DNA of 64,000 nt from Ampelocalamus luodianensis (GCA_036346255.1 CM070628.1:23141840-23205839), one strand, 5' to 3'; numbered from the stretch's first letter, positions 21,301 to 33,192 are shown. The notes: generated by a model not told the origin, from the sequence alone. Made by a program: numbers and translations.

Positions 21301-22398
21301 ACCTCTCTTGACCTAGTACTTTGGCGTGTATTGGCTCCGGTCGCAGGAGGTCGCAGGAGGATGGAGGTGGGAGCATGGTAGTTGTCCAAAAGCTTTATCC
21401 CGAGTGGGTAGTTGTCTTTTCGGCTTTACCATGTAAGCGTATGGATTTCTATCCATACGAGCGCTCGTAGTTAATACACAATATTGGAAAAGTCTCGTAG
21501 GACTTAGCCGTGTCGGCATACCTTCTAAGTGTGCTTGGCTTAAAGGCGATGCGAAGTGTGGGTACATTGGTACACCCCCGCAGGGTTAAAACTATTCGAA
21601 TAGCCTCGCCCTAGGTTATGGACACGCTTGCAAGGTCTTCCAAGAGTTAGACTACAACATTTAAATTAAAACTTGTTGGGTGGTACGAATGCTGATTCGT
21701 GTTATTGTTGTGGTGACTATTGGGATAGTCACTTCTAGGTTGTTTTATCTTTACTCTTTTGCTATTATTATCCTTTCATCAGTATTTCAACATTAAAAAT
21801 GAATTGCAAACTTGCCTTTAAACTGCATTTCACATTATTGCAAATGAAAATTGGCTTTATGCAAATGAAACATATGGCCCCACTAAACAAGCCTCGCATG
21901 TAGCATATTAACAGTCCGCTAGTTCACACGTCGGTCTTGCGGGTACAAAGACAATCTTTGTACTCAGTGCTTTGCTTGATGTTTTTGTTGCAGAGGAAGA
22001 AGGTGAGCCTCGGGGCCTCACTTACGTGAGTGGTTGCCGTTTCGTGACGCGACTAGACTTGGCGGTCCTGGCCGATGCCTTGTGGTTGAAGGCACACCGA
22101 TTGGCTTTGTTTATAGCCATCTTATGGCACTTTTGCTTCATTGTCGTTCTTGTTATTTGTGTATCTTTTGGGCCGTCGGCTCCGTGTCTGTAATAACTTT
22201 GCTATTTGTTTATCTTCCGCTTGGTAGTGGTGTGTTTGGACTCTATGTTTGGAATGGAGTTGATGTCTAATTTTGTATCGAGGTGTATATCGCTTTCTAG
22301 GAAGTATACAGATCTCGAGGATCAGTTTATTTGATTTGTGATGCTAGGACCAGGTGGTTGGTTAAGCATTACAAGCCAAATAAATTGGGGTCCTCACA
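18329..22398 (+). repeat. Family II LTR, copy IIb
   Basis: This 4070-bp copy runs collinear with IIa from TGTAACAGCCCTAACTTAGGG to GGGGTCCTCACA. It is preceded by a polypurine tract. Differences from IIa are mostly one- to three-base gaps and substitutions at CAG/CTG/CCG words. CTATTCGAATAG lies at 21592-21603 and the GTACAAAGA hairpin at 21943-21963. It is followed by family I LTR sequence and not by a primer-binding site, so this is the outer 3' LTR of the array. Confidence 0.93.
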
Positions 22399-23166
22399 GT
22401 TTTGATTTTCAAAAATCTGGTTTTGGTTTATTTTCGGATGGCATGAGGGAATCATGCACTGTACTGTTTACATTTAATGTATTTACCTACTGTTTTACTT
22501 TATCTTTGATTTATTAAATTGCTTTATCAAAATTTAGCCTTTGTAGGTTAAGATGTATCGCTTTATGCAAATTTGAACCTTTATACCTTCCTGTTGTAAG
22601 CTTATGCATGTAACAACTCTACTCCTTTGATTAGGCTCTAATAACCACTTTCTTTTATTAGTTTGTGTAAGACTTGCTGAGTACCTTCCGTACTCAAGGT
22701 GCTACCACCTATTGTTGCAGAGGATGGTTTTCTATGAAGTACCCGTTAGCGCCGATCGTGGTGACGCTAACGAGTAACGCCATTTCTTTCCTCCACGCAA
22801 TTGCTGCGGGTAGATGAGGCCATTGGTGGATATTTTCCGTTTATTTTGCTTCCGTAGATATCGTTAAAGTGACCAAGTCACTTAATATTGTAGTATTAAC
22901 AGAATGGTGTAACCTTATGTCTAATTATATCCATGTATGACTTGTATGTGTTTGATGCAATGTTGATGAAGGATATATATGCAATGGTCATTGATCCGGG
23001 AACCATTGAGAATCATATATATCCGAATCTCACATCGGATTTGTCACTTGTTAAATTTATATCTTTAGACTGGTATTAATAAAGGGGCATCACTGTTCCT
23101 TCATTAATAATTGTGCTACGGTATGAATTTGATTAGTAACATTTCCAATAACCGGGGGTCCCCACA
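22399..23166 (+). repeat. 3' end fragment of a family I LTR
   Basis: These 768 bp match 5898-6664 of the full family I LTR, including the 6472-type hairpin (here 22971-23025) and the terminal GGGGGTCCCCACA. The upstream part of this LTR is missing because a family II array is inserted at its left end. The right end is the true LTR terminus and abuts family III gag, so it marks the right boundary of the family I insertion. Confidence 0.9.
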
Positions 23167-24045
23167 TCGTTGAACTGTGGCCGTAATCGTTCTTGCCCTC
23201 TCTTTGTGATTGATGGTTCCTTTGCCGAGCCATCCGGCGCTTGGGCTATCTTCCAGCCTCCTTGCGTTTGTCCTCTAGAACAAAGGCTTTGTTGACCAAC
23301 TCCTGGAAATCAGGGAAAGTATGGGCGATCAGACTGACTTGCAGTCCAGTGTTCAGCCCCTTCAGGAAACGACTCTAACGAGCCTTGTCTGTGGCTACAT
23401 CTTCTGCTGCGTAGCGAGCTAGCTGAGAAAACTTATTGAGATAGTCAGACACTGACATAGCTCCTTGCTTGAGAGCGCGAAACTCATCATTCTTCAGATC
23501 GATAATGCCTTCTGGTACATGATACTGGCGGAATGCTGCAGAAAATTCCTCCCAGGTGATATCCTGTGGCGTCTCATGGGCGGCATGAAGTTCTCCCACC
23601 ATTCAAAGAAAATGTGCCTTCCATCCGTGAGTGGCATACGTAACCTTTTCACGGTCGCTGCACTGGGTGATCAGCAGCTTTCTTTCAATAACCCTGAGCC
23701 AATCATCTGCTTCCACTGGAGAAACGTGTCCGGAAAATGTTGGTGGGCGAGTTCTCATAAATTCTGCAAGTTTGGATGGTCCATGGTGACCATGAGCACC
23801 GGGCTCCGCATCGTGTGATTGTTGTTATTGTTGTTGGCCTGGTTGTTCATAGCTTGCATCTGAGTCATCATAGTGTTCATCAGCTGAGTCTGTGCTGCCA
23901 TGAAAGCTCCAAAGTTTTGCAAGTCAATTGGGGGTGCTTGTGGCGGAACTGCTCCTGCGGCTGGTTGCTCATTGCTCCTCGACGCTGGGGTGCCGGAACC
24001 ACTAGCAGCAGTCTGACGAGTTTGAACCATCTGGCGAAACTCCAT
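23167..24045 (-). pseudogene. gag: Family III gag, interrupted (copy a)
   Basis: On the minus strand gag starts at 24045 (MEFRQMVQTRQTAASGSG; MVQ at 24030 is an alternative). It has a Gln/Asn-rich N-terminal part (QMQAMNNQANNNNNNHT, near 23,810-23,870). The capsid domain follows, with ITWEEFSAAFRQYHVPEGI (near 23,515-23,570), MSVSDYLNKFSQLARYA (near 23,410-23,460) and LVNKAFVLEDKRKEAGR (near 23,255-23,310). It stops at 23,167 where a family I LTR begins, before any zinc knuckle. Copy b (60,180-61,169) continues through the same point, which shows this copy was cut by an insertion. A leader with a second coding region and an LTR lie upstream. Confidence 0.88.
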
Positions 24046-24339
24046 GGGTTAGATAAGGTAGCAAGCACAAGATAAGTTGAGAACTAAGCAGGGGTAGGTT
24101 AAGCCCAACAAAACACAGCTCAAGAAACTCCAATGAAATACCTTTACTACTTAGGGTCTTAGCATGGCTGCAACAAATGCCTAAGGGCCTTTGCAGCTCA
24201 TGCTCGCACACAAAAAGAAACAACGACCTAAGCACACAAAACTACCGCCTAAAGGGCGACTCGCTAAACTGAAACTGGCTAAGCCTGAAAAACTGAAGCC
24301 TAAAACGAACTACTCAAGAAAGCCTCCACAACCGCGCGC

Positions 24340-25010
24340 GCTCCCGACGGTGTGAGACTCGGAAGTGAGTGGCATCTTGGCAACCGATCTGATGCTCGAA
24401 TCGTGTGCAGCGAGAACAGCGCGCCTCGGCAGCAACCGCCCGCTCCTCCTCTGTTCTCGCATCATCCTTCTGGATCAATGGACCTTCCTCCGGATCTTCT
24501 TCGTAATCCTCCTCGGGTCTTCCTCTTCTTCGGAACTTGGTCGAAGGATCTCTTGCGAGTGGCGACCTTCTCTTGACTCTCGCAAAGCTTCATAGACATG
24601 ATCCAACTCGTGATGGTTCTCTCCAAGGCTTCCTCCTGGCGGCCACGAATCGGCGAGGTGCACCATCAGAAGCGTTGCTCTCTCCTTCGTGGACGGGTAG
24701 CGTCTCGGGCAAGTCCACACCGCAGCTCGGGTGGTAACCAAGACGGTGTCCTGAAGCTCCGTGGCGTAGATGTTGCGATACGCAGCATGGCCAAGCGCGC
24801 GACTCCTAGATACCCTCCACCAAGTGATCTTCCTCACAGACGCGTGCGAAGGTTGGCTCGCCTTGTCGCTCCTCCCGGTGACAAATCACCCACTTACGTC
24901 CATTCACCGCCCACCAAGTTGCGACGTGTCGGTGGACGATCAAAACCTCCAAGAACACGGAGCAACTTCCAAAGCTCGGCGGCATACCCTCCAGTCGCGC
25001 CACCATAGCT
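24340..25010 (-). pseudogene. Pre-gag coding region of family III (copy a)
   Basis: Between the primer-binding site and gag, on the minus strand, lies a frameshifted coding-like stretch collinear with 61,427-62,160. Recognisable pieces are LWKLLRVL-like sequence near 24,950, RNIYATELQDTV (near 24,737-24,772), a helix-prone segment around ELDHVYEAL (near 24,590-24,620) and an acidic run (EEEEDPRR) near 24,500-24,540. It resembles the extra coding regions reported upstream of gag in some plant Ty3/gypsy elements, but the function is unknown. The frame is more damaged than in copy b. Confidence 0.55.
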
Positions 25011-25221
25011 CAAGAAGGCGAGGCATCCACAAGACAGCATTTAACAGGTAAGAGCAACTTTAAAACAAATGGAGAGAAAGGATTATAGCAATAGTTGAGG
25101 CGAGAGAGATATGAGGAGAGTTAAGCAATTAATTAACCTTGCAAGTTAATTTTTCCTTTAGAAAATAATTTGGACACTCTAAAGACGGCCAATCTAACTA
25201 AGGTCAAGACCTACCACGTGA

Positions 25222-25234
25222 TGGCTCGATACCA
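25222..25234 (-). other. Primer-binding site, family III copy a
   Basis: Read on the minus strand this is TGGTATCGAGCCA, four bases from the LTR terminus. It shows that the LTR at 25239-28399 also serves as 5' LTR for the gag to its left. Confidence 0.87.
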
Positions 25235-25912
25235 CGTCTGTCGGGACCTGCATTACGATTCGAACCCTCTGTATACTTGCACTAGTCCAGATCACGCTAG
25301 TGCACACAGAGGTTAACATAGGTAAATATCGATCCACACAAACGATAAATAAAGTAAACAATTAGTTTGATTAACAAATAAGGGTTTTGACCTTATGGTC
25401 GAGTTTACACTTATTAAGCCACGCAGGCTAACAGAAATAAATAAAGAATAAACGGAAATAACTTCAGCATAGATCCCACCAATTCACCACAGGAAACCGA
25501 CTGGGATCCAGACCTTAACGAACGATCACCTTGAACTCCTCCTCGAAAGCAGGCGTAGACTCCTCCTCTCTCAGAGGTTTGGACGCAAGTTTTACAATAA
25601 GCGTGAGTACACAACCGTACTCGCAAATCATACCACAGAATGCAATGTATAGATGCAGGCTTATTCCAAAGAAAAAGGCTTCCGTGGTTCTTTTGCATAA
25701 AAGCAACATTTGCCATTGAATACGAATAATAGATTGAAAGCATAATTCAAAACAAATAGACAATATTAATTTAACAATTGTTTCCACAAAGACACACAGC
25801 CTAACAGATTATTTCACATAGCCATATGATTGAGGTCACACACTCCCAATCCCAACATTTTATGAAAACTACCCTCATGTGAAATCCCGAGCATGTCCAT
25901 GATCATGACGCG

Positions 25913-25924
25913 CTATTCGAATAG
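25913..25924. promoter_or_regulatory. Conserved LTR palindrome CTATTCGAATAG (family III)
   Basis: Identical to the palindrome of families II and IV and in the same context (a CTGCAG block on one side, ATCATGGACATG on the other, read on the minus strand). The second family III copy has it at 63051-63062. Confidence 0.62.
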
Positions 25925-27671
25925 ATTGTTTAACACTCTGCAGAGGTTGTACACTTTACCCACAAGATACAACTAGTGTAGCAAGCACCAATCGTAACAA
26001 AACAGTTCGAAAACTTCATCTCAAACATTGACACTCCCAGTGTGCTTACAAACCGCTATACCACTCACATAGAATTGGTATAACACACATGTTGACAGTG
26101 GAATACGATCGTCCCGCGATGCAACCACCAAGTAGTCACACCTCCACCTGTCACACACCCTAACCTATCCACCGAACATCAATGCCGAATCCATAACTTA
26201 CTAAGTTAGGCCCGTCCCATACCGAGCATGTGGTCGCATAAGAAGGCTCAGCTCAATGGCGCATAAAGTTAAGTCCTTAATTGACCAAGGCAAGACTTCC
26301 ATGTTCTAACTAAGTCACAAAGATTATCATTCCCATCACATAGACCACCATGTCACACAGTCTCCACCACTTGCCTCAGTCTAAATCCTTTACCACCCAG
26401 TTGGTTTTAGTGCAACACATGCCATCACGAAGTAATAACACATAGCACACAGTTTTACACAAAGTTCCATAATCACTTAGTCAGATTTAATGTTTGCGAC
26501 TCACATGAGATGATGACTCGTGAAATGGCTAAGCAATTATACTCGTATCTAACCAACCCACGTTGGTGTTATAATGTTACCAACTAATAAACCAATCTAG
26601 GGTGACAAGGAATTATGGCATACAAGATCAAGGGGTGATAACAATTTGGATAATAACTATGCCCAAAGCATTTAAATAAATAATTAAAGTAGAATGCAAT
26701 AATTTAACACAAAGTAATTTGAAAACTGGGTTCAAGATGATCAAAGGTATGACTTGCCTTGGAAAAGGTCTATGTACTGGTCTTGATCTTGGGGTGCTCC
26801 TTCTTCCACAAAATTTCCCGACGAATGGACGTCTACTCGCAAACGAGACACAAACAGACAAAATAAATAAATAACAGAGGCAAAACAAACTCCAAAAATT
26901 AAATAAAAATCTCAGATAAATAGAGCTTGAATTTAGACAAATTTAGAAATTTGAATGGGCTCAATCGGAGTTAGGATGCAAAAGTTATGAGCTTTGGAAG
27001 ATTGGAAATCTAAAAGAAACCCTAATTTGGATTTTCTGGATTTTCCCGAATTATTTCTCTGAAGAAAAATCGGATTATTGTGCAATGTCGACATCGTGAA
27101 GGAAATTTCGAATTAAAAGAAATCGAAAACAATTCTAACATGTAGGACCCACATGTCGCTGGCACGACTCACGGTGGACTAGGTCTAACAAGCCTCGGGA
27201 CTTGGAGTCCGGTGGACTAAGCCACGCGGCACTGACGAGGCAGCCACGCGGGATGACACGTGCACACTTGGGCGAGGTGGATGTCGACGCGGATTGCCAC
27301 GCCGGACCAACGCAACGGCGAACGGCGGCTCGCCGCGCGGTGAGTGGTACCGACGTGTAGAGGATGCTATTGCGAACCTCCGGTGCAACTCCGGGTGGTT
27401 AAGGATGACGGAGTTGGCCGCAGCGAGGTTGAAGCGCGAAGAAGCTTCGCTTGACGATCGGGCCTCCGATGATGCTCCGCGGAACCAAGGCGACCACAAG
27501 GTAGCCCTTGTTCTGCGATGCCGAAGCAAACCCCGAGGCCCGCGACGCCGGTTGCGCGAAAAAGTTCGTCGGAGTTGGCGCAACGCGGGTTGACTTCGAG
27601 CTCTGCGGTGGCTAGGGTTTGGCGCGAGGCGGCGGCGCTAGGGTTGAGATGCGAGGCCGAGGGCTACCTCT

Positions 27672-27682
27672 CCTTATATAGG
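27672..27682 (-). promoter_or_regulatory. Probable TATA box of the family III LTR promoter
   Basis: Minus-strand CCTATATAAGG lies about 720 bp into the LTR, downstream of the G+C-rich U3 modules. It fits a U3/R boundary promoter. Confidence 0.6.
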
Positions 27683-27998
27683 CGGCTCGGGAGAGTCCAG
27701 GCACGAACGCCGAAAACGGGATAGCGCGGCGGCGGCGAATCCCTAACAGATTCGGAGACGACGATGACGTGGCGGGGTGGGACCCACACGTCAGTGGCTA
27801 GGGTAAGGACGCGGCGCGTGTGAAACAACATGGCTACGAAACAGACTCAAGGATCTGTCCGTTGAATCTTGATCGAACGACCCACAATCAAAGGAACATT
27901 CGGACCCTCCGGTTACCTCACGCGCATCTAGCCGTCCATCCTTGATCGGACGGTGGAAAACGAGCGGGGCGCTCGGAGAGAGAGAGGGAGAGAGAGAC

Positions 27999-28021
27999 TG
28001 ACATGTGGGGCCCGCATGTCA
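27999..28021. promoter_or_regulatory. GTGGGNCC block with flanking ACATGTCA in U3
   Basis: TGACATGTGGGGCCCGCATGTCA is a near-perfect palindrome. GTGGGNCC is a known plant TCP-factor site. Related blocks occur at 27776-27797 in this LTR, 3727-3742 in family I, and 32432, 41336 and 50157 in family II. Confidence 0.45.
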
Positions 28022-28399
28022 GGCGAGCGCCATGAGCGAGCTGGCTGCCTGGTGAAGGTGGCGGGGAAATGGGCGGGGTCTAGGAATAGGAATTGGTTTA
28101 GGCCCAAGGAATTATCTGAGATTAATAATAGGTTTTCTATTTTAGAAAATACCAGAAATTCAAATAAGCAATAGAAAATAGCAAATGAACTCAGAAAAAT
28201 TCTAGAAAATATATCTGAGCACACAAAACCCAAATAAAATAGTTTTGGTTAATGTTCATGTTGGGATTATTCACATTAAATGTTTTTGATTGTAAAGTCC
28301 AATATTAAGCTTTTGAAATTAAATTCAAATAAAATCCAAATGGTGAATTTTCTCCTACTAACTATTAAAAGATTTTAAGCTCAAAATTGGGATGTTACA

Positions 28400-29070
28400 A
28401 ACCTCCTCTTAAAGGAATCTCGACCCGAGATTCAAAGAGGCTAGAGAAAAGGCTAGGGAACTCGGCTTTCAGCTCTTCTTCACGTTCCCACGTTGCTTCT
28501 CCTTCTGTGTGGTTGCTCCATTGGACCTTGCAAAAACGAACGGTCTTGCTTCTGGTGAGGCGCTCTGCGACATCCAAAATCTTGACTGGCTGCTCCTTGT
28601 AGTTAAGATCCTCTTTCAACTCAATTGACTCCAATGGGGCTTGCTCTTCTGGCACACGAAGACACTTCTTCAACTGCGAGACATGAAAGACATCATGTAC
28701 TCCTGAGATCTCGATGACGATTATCCGCATAGCTCTTCTGCCTGGACTGAGCTACCTTCAACCTTTCTCTTATCATGGCCACTTGCTCTTCTGCTTCTTG
28801 AATAATGTCCGACCGAAACCGACCGCTTAGCGCTTCACCAATTCAACGGGGTTCGGCAGGCACGGCCATACAAGGCTTCAAATGGTGACATTTGCAGACT
28901 GGCTTGATAACTATTGTTGTACGAAAATTCTGCATATGGTAAACTTTTATCCCATCGGGTAGCATTAGCTAGAGCACAAGCTCTCAGCATATCCTCCAAT
29001 ATCTGATTAACTCTTTCATCGCCCATCTGCCTGCAGGATGATACGCGATCGAAATTGAATGGTACCCAAT
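28400..29070 (-). pseudogene. pol: Family III pol, C-terminal part: integrase end and chromodomain
   Basis: This minus-strand piece begins where a family II array interrupts integrase. It continues with the AYHP box, damaged GRTER, RVNQILEDMLRACAL, FSYNNSYQASLQMSPFEALY (about 28,870-29,000), HDVFHVSQLKKCLRVP (near 28,645-28,695) and a chromodomain with VQWSNHTEGEATWEREEEL (near 28,470-28,530). It ends at the polypurine tract AAGAGGAGGT (28,401-28,410). Joined in order with 50913-52866 it keeps one integrase reading (HEALGT spans the break), which shows these are two halves of one gene. Confidence 0.92.
29066..29070. repeat. Target-site duplication CCAAT, left copy
   Basis: CCAAT directly precedes the TGTGAGGACC terminus of the family II array. 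The same five bases directly follow the other terminus at 50913-50917. Five base pairs is the normal duplication size for Ty3/gypsy integrases. Confidence 0.9.
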
Positions 29071-32000
29071 TGTGAGGACCCCAATTTATTTGGTTTGTAA
29101 TGCTTAACCAACCACCGGCCCTAGCATCACAAATCAAATAAATCGATCTCGAGATATGTATACTTCCCAAAGCAAGATACACACCCCTACAAAATTAGAC
29201 ATCAACTCCATTCCACACATAGAGTCCAAACACCACACTTCCAAACGGAAGATAAACAAATAGTAAAGGTATTATGCATAATGGCCGATCGCCACAAGAT
29301 ACACAAATAACAACAGAAAGACAATGAAGCAAAAGTGCCATAAGATGGCTATAAACAAAGCCAATCAGCGTGCCTTCAACCCACAAGGCATCCGACCGAC
29401 CGCCAAGTCTAGTCGCCACCCACGGTTTACAAAGACAACTCACGTAAGTGAGGACCCCGAGGCTCACCTTCTTCCTCTCGCAACAAAAACATTAAGCAAA
29501 GCACCGAGTACAAAGATTGTCTTTGTACCCGCAAGACCGACGTGTGAACTAGCGACTGCTCATATGCTACATGCGAGCTTGTTTAGTGGAGGCCATATGT
29601 TTTATTTGCACAAAGCCAATTTTCATTTGCAATAATGTAATACGCTTAAAAGCAAGTTTGCAATTCATTTTTAAGATTGAAATAACGATGCGGATATTAA
29701 TAACAAAAGCGAAAGATAAAACAACCTAGAAGTGACTATCCCAATAGTCACCATTAACAATAGCACGAATCCCGCATTCGCACCACCCATCAAGTTTTAA
29801 TTTAAATGTTGTAGTCTAACTCTTGAAAAGCTTACCCAAGCGTGTCCATCACCTAGACGAGGCTATTCGAATAGTTTTAACCTCGCAGGGGTGTACCATC
29901 AGACCCACACCTCGCATCGCCTTTAAGCCAAAGCACACTTCGAAGGTATGCCAGCACACTAAGTCCTACGAGACTGTTTCCAATATTGTGTATCAACCTC
30001 GAGCCGCTCGTATGGGTAGAAACACCATACGCTACATGGTAAAGCCGAAAGACAACTACCCACTCAGATAAAGCTTTTCGGACAACTACCATGCTCCCAC
30101 CTCCGTCCCTCCTGCGACCTCCTGCGACCGAGCCAATACACGCCAAAGTACTAGGTCAAGAGAGGTCCCATATACTCTAGTGTGGTTAGCACGCCAAATG
30201 CTCGGATAAAAATTCACTCACAAGATGTTCGGTCCTTAATTGACCTGCACCTTTCCATCACACCCAAAAGATCACACCAATCTTACCATTGTGCCCGCCC
30301 AAATCATTTTTGTTTTCATTTTTAGTTTTGCAATTAAACAAAGCGAAATGTCAAACATAAAGTTGTAGTAAATTTTGTGTGATCAAGGTTACCGACTAAA
30401 GTCGATAACCGCCCGCTTCTACCGATAGCTAAGCATGTCTAAGCAAGTTGAAATCGATCTACTAAGTGACAAGAGATCATCCAAATGACTCTAATCACAA
30501 AGAAATAACCTAGGCTCAGTAGTAGAGATCAATATTTTGGCTACAGGATATGCAACTACGATTTAACTAATCAATTTAACACAAATTAAGCAATGCATAC
30601 ATACAAATTTGAAACAAAATATTAATCTTTAAAATACTCGATTAAACATGATCAAACCGCTTGCATCGCCGCCGTTGCTCAATATGGTGCGGAGGATCGT
30701 CCTCGTGGTTGCCGCAAATATCGGGCCTAACGATCGAACATAACAAAAATAAGAACGAATAACACCGACAAAACTCAAACATTCAACAACATCAAACAAG
30801 CCAAAACTCACACAGAGCCTAAGCATGATATAACAAAATTTTAGAAACAGAGAACAAATCATTTTAAGTTATTAGCAATTTTCTATGAATTTTCTAAGCT
30901 AAAAACACAACAAGTCACTAGTTAATTACTTAACAAATTTTCATGAACAGAAACAGTGTGTAAAACCTATCCTAATAGTTAGTATACTGAAAATGAAATT
31001 TTACTGAGATTGGGTTCATTGAATTTGGACAATTATTGAAAGAGATATGCATTTTCTAATTTGGAGATTACATTCTACAACATTAAATTAATTAACAGAT
31101 TTTTGATACAGGGACAAGGTTGACACTAATTTTAGTAAATAGAACATTTAAAATGAAAATTAACAGCACTGGTTTTATGCAATTTGGATAAAAATTGAAT
31201 TAGTTACGCATTTTACAAGTTTAATCGATTTAACAGTGCAACAGAAAAGCATTTCAGAAATACTAAAGCTCTTAATACTTCTTCTACCGACGCACGGCTA
31301 GCCCCACCATCGACAAAGCGGGATCGCGCGAGGGCGCGACGAGGCGGATCGCCAAGCATAAGGTGACGCTGAAGGCGTATTCAAAGAATACGTCTTCGGC
31401 TTAACAGAACGTAATCCTAACACATATGCCCAGCAAAAATACGCCTCATGAAAGAGAAAACGCATTAACAAAACTACACAATCCCTAACCGACATTCCGC
31501 CCACATAACGAGACTCGTAGAATTAAAACGATTAGATTTGAATCCTAAAAAAGCTTAACACGAGAGGGCCCACAAGTCGCTGACCTAACAGAACCGTGTT
31601 TAGCGATAACTAAGCTTCACGGCGCTTGTCAAGACGCGACGGGACGGCGCGCCGCCGCAGTGATCTATCAAACCGTGAGTTTCAAGACGAGTGAGTGGTA
31701 CCTTAAGGTTCGCAAAGACCTCACGAACCCGGTGACGGTGACGCTGAGCCCAATGGTCGACGGAGATGAGCTCACGACGGCCGAGGCGGAGAAGAAAGTG
31801 ACGGCTCGCAGAAGATGCTGCACTTCGAGCAGCCGAGAAGGTGCGCCACGATCGCGAGACACCAGAACGATAAGCACAAGATAACGCCGACGAAGAGGTA
31901 CCGAGGCGACCGGAATTGCTACGGCGGCGAAACCGAGCTCGGGAAGAAGGGTCGCGACAATTTCACCGATGCACCAAAGACGAAAATGAAGCCATCATTA

Positions 32001-33192
32001 GATTCGCAGCATCGCGCGATCCAAAGGGACCAAGTGTCGGGCTAGAAACTCACCAGAGCACTAGCAGCTCGCGGGCCGCCGCAACCGAGGCGGAGACGAC
32101 GAAGGTGCTCTGGCGAGACACCGGACGCCGAGGGTCCTGGATGGGCAAAATGGAAGCGGCGAAGAGAGTAGATCACGATGGCGTGGTTGCGGAATCAAGG
32201 GCGGCGCTAACACGGCGGCGCCGCCAGGTTCTTCTCCGCGAAATCAAGAAATCGCGAGAGAGCTACGAACGGGAAAACGAGGGATGAGTGGTCGCGGTGA
32301 GGTAAAGAAGGCTCGGCGATGCACCAAAGACTGACACGAGGGCATATAGGTGGCAGCGGCAGGTACGTGGCAAACATGCACGCACGGCCGCGAGCTCCGG
32401 TGAGGTGCGAGAAGACGAGGTTGATGCCGACAGTGGGACCCATATGTCGGCGACGACGGCGGTGCGAACCGGTGGTTTGATTTGATCGAGAACACACCGA
32501 CCGCTGGATCCAAACGGACGGCCGGGATGGGTGTATGCATTCGGACAGGTCGGTTGCATACGCGACGTGGATCGTTCGATCTTCATCGGACGGTTACGAT
32601 CGATTGGACTCGCGCGCCGTGCAGCTAGGCGGTGCGACCGAGCCAAGCGGTCGAGTCGGACTCGAGCCCGAGGTTGGGTCCGAGCCCGAGGAACAAATGA
32701 TTTTAGTTTTGATTTAAAAGACAGAGAAGGTTTGGGAAATTTTTAGAGGTAGCTCCAGAGCTCCAAAAATTCTGAAATTTTTATGGTAGATACTTTGGGA
32801 AGAGAACAACACCTCATAAATTTTCCAGAACTTTTATGCACTGAAAAGTTCTGCAGAAAATTCACAAGCATGCTGACCTAGGATTTGACCAGATTTTCAA
32901 CTAGTTTGACTTGGCCATTTGAAATAGCAAATAAAATCTAAAATTGTGAAATAATTCAGGGAGGTAGATAGGATGATCAAGATGATAGGAAAAATAGTTT
33001 CAGAGGATGATCACAAATTTGAAGGCTAAGAATTGATAACAACAATTTCCAATCACTGTAATTAAATTCTACAAATTGAAATTGCTAGGAAAATTGTAGA
33101 AACTTTCAAATGATTTGAAGAGACAACAAAAGTTTTTATTTCTCCTCAAAATTTTACATTTGAAATACAAACCCTAAGTTAGGGCTGTTACA
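29071..33192 (-). repeat. Family II LTR, copy IIc
   Basis: This 4122-bp LTR runs on the minus strand from TGTAACAGCCCTAACTTAGGG (33192) to GGGGTCCTCACA (29071). It is the outer 3' LTR of the minus array. CTATTCGAATAG is at 29863-29874, the GTACAAAGA hairpin near 29508-29528 and a GTGGGACCCATATGTCGG block at 32432. It differs as a subfamily from the plus-strand copies. The minus-strand purine tract AGAGGGAGA lies next to it (33195-33203). Confidence 0.93.

Larger units (their letters stand above)
7579..22398 (+). mobile_element. Family II (+) array: partial internal, LTR, internal, LTR
   Basis: The segment contains the 3' part of one family II unit (7579-9506), an LTR (9507-13565), a complete internal region (13566-18328) and a second LTR (18329-22398). 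The left side is truncated by a deletion that joins RNase H to family I sequence. The right end is a clean LTR terminus (TCCTCACA) set into a family I LTR at the point matching position 5898. A head-to-tail tandem of two units is the simplest reading. Confidence 0.85.
25239..28399 (-). repeat. Family III LTR, full length
   Basis: On the minus strand this 3161-bp LTR starts TGTAACATCCCAATTTTGAGC at 28399 and ends GGTCCCGACA at 25239. A polypurine tract and integrase end lie on one side, and a primer-binding site on the other, so it joins two units head to tail. U3 is G+C-rich with GTGGGNCCCAC-type and CCGTTGGAT-type modules and a TATA box near 27,677. CTATTCGAATAG is at 25913-25924. The first 1.6 kb from the left are nearly the same as 62368-64000. 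I see no host gene in it. Confidence 0.93.

Noticed and set aside
27185..27593. Overlapping open frames in the G+C-rich part of the family III LTR
   Set aside because: They lie in U3/R of the LTR around the promoter, are open on both strands, and have no recognisable domain.
29324..29467. Hydrophobic membrane-like short frames near the 3' LTR ends of family II (for example the FVYSHLMALCFIAVL type at 13,255-13,443)
   Set aside because: The stretch recurs in all family II LTRs but with shifting frames and no start or ribosome context. It overlaps the conserved LTR end, so a membrane protein is not supported.
32263..32646. Open frame on the minus strand in LTR IIc, with similar ones at 40,943-41,515 and 49,885-50,533
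   Set aside because: These are the same G+C-rich U3 block. Start, frame and end differ in each copy.
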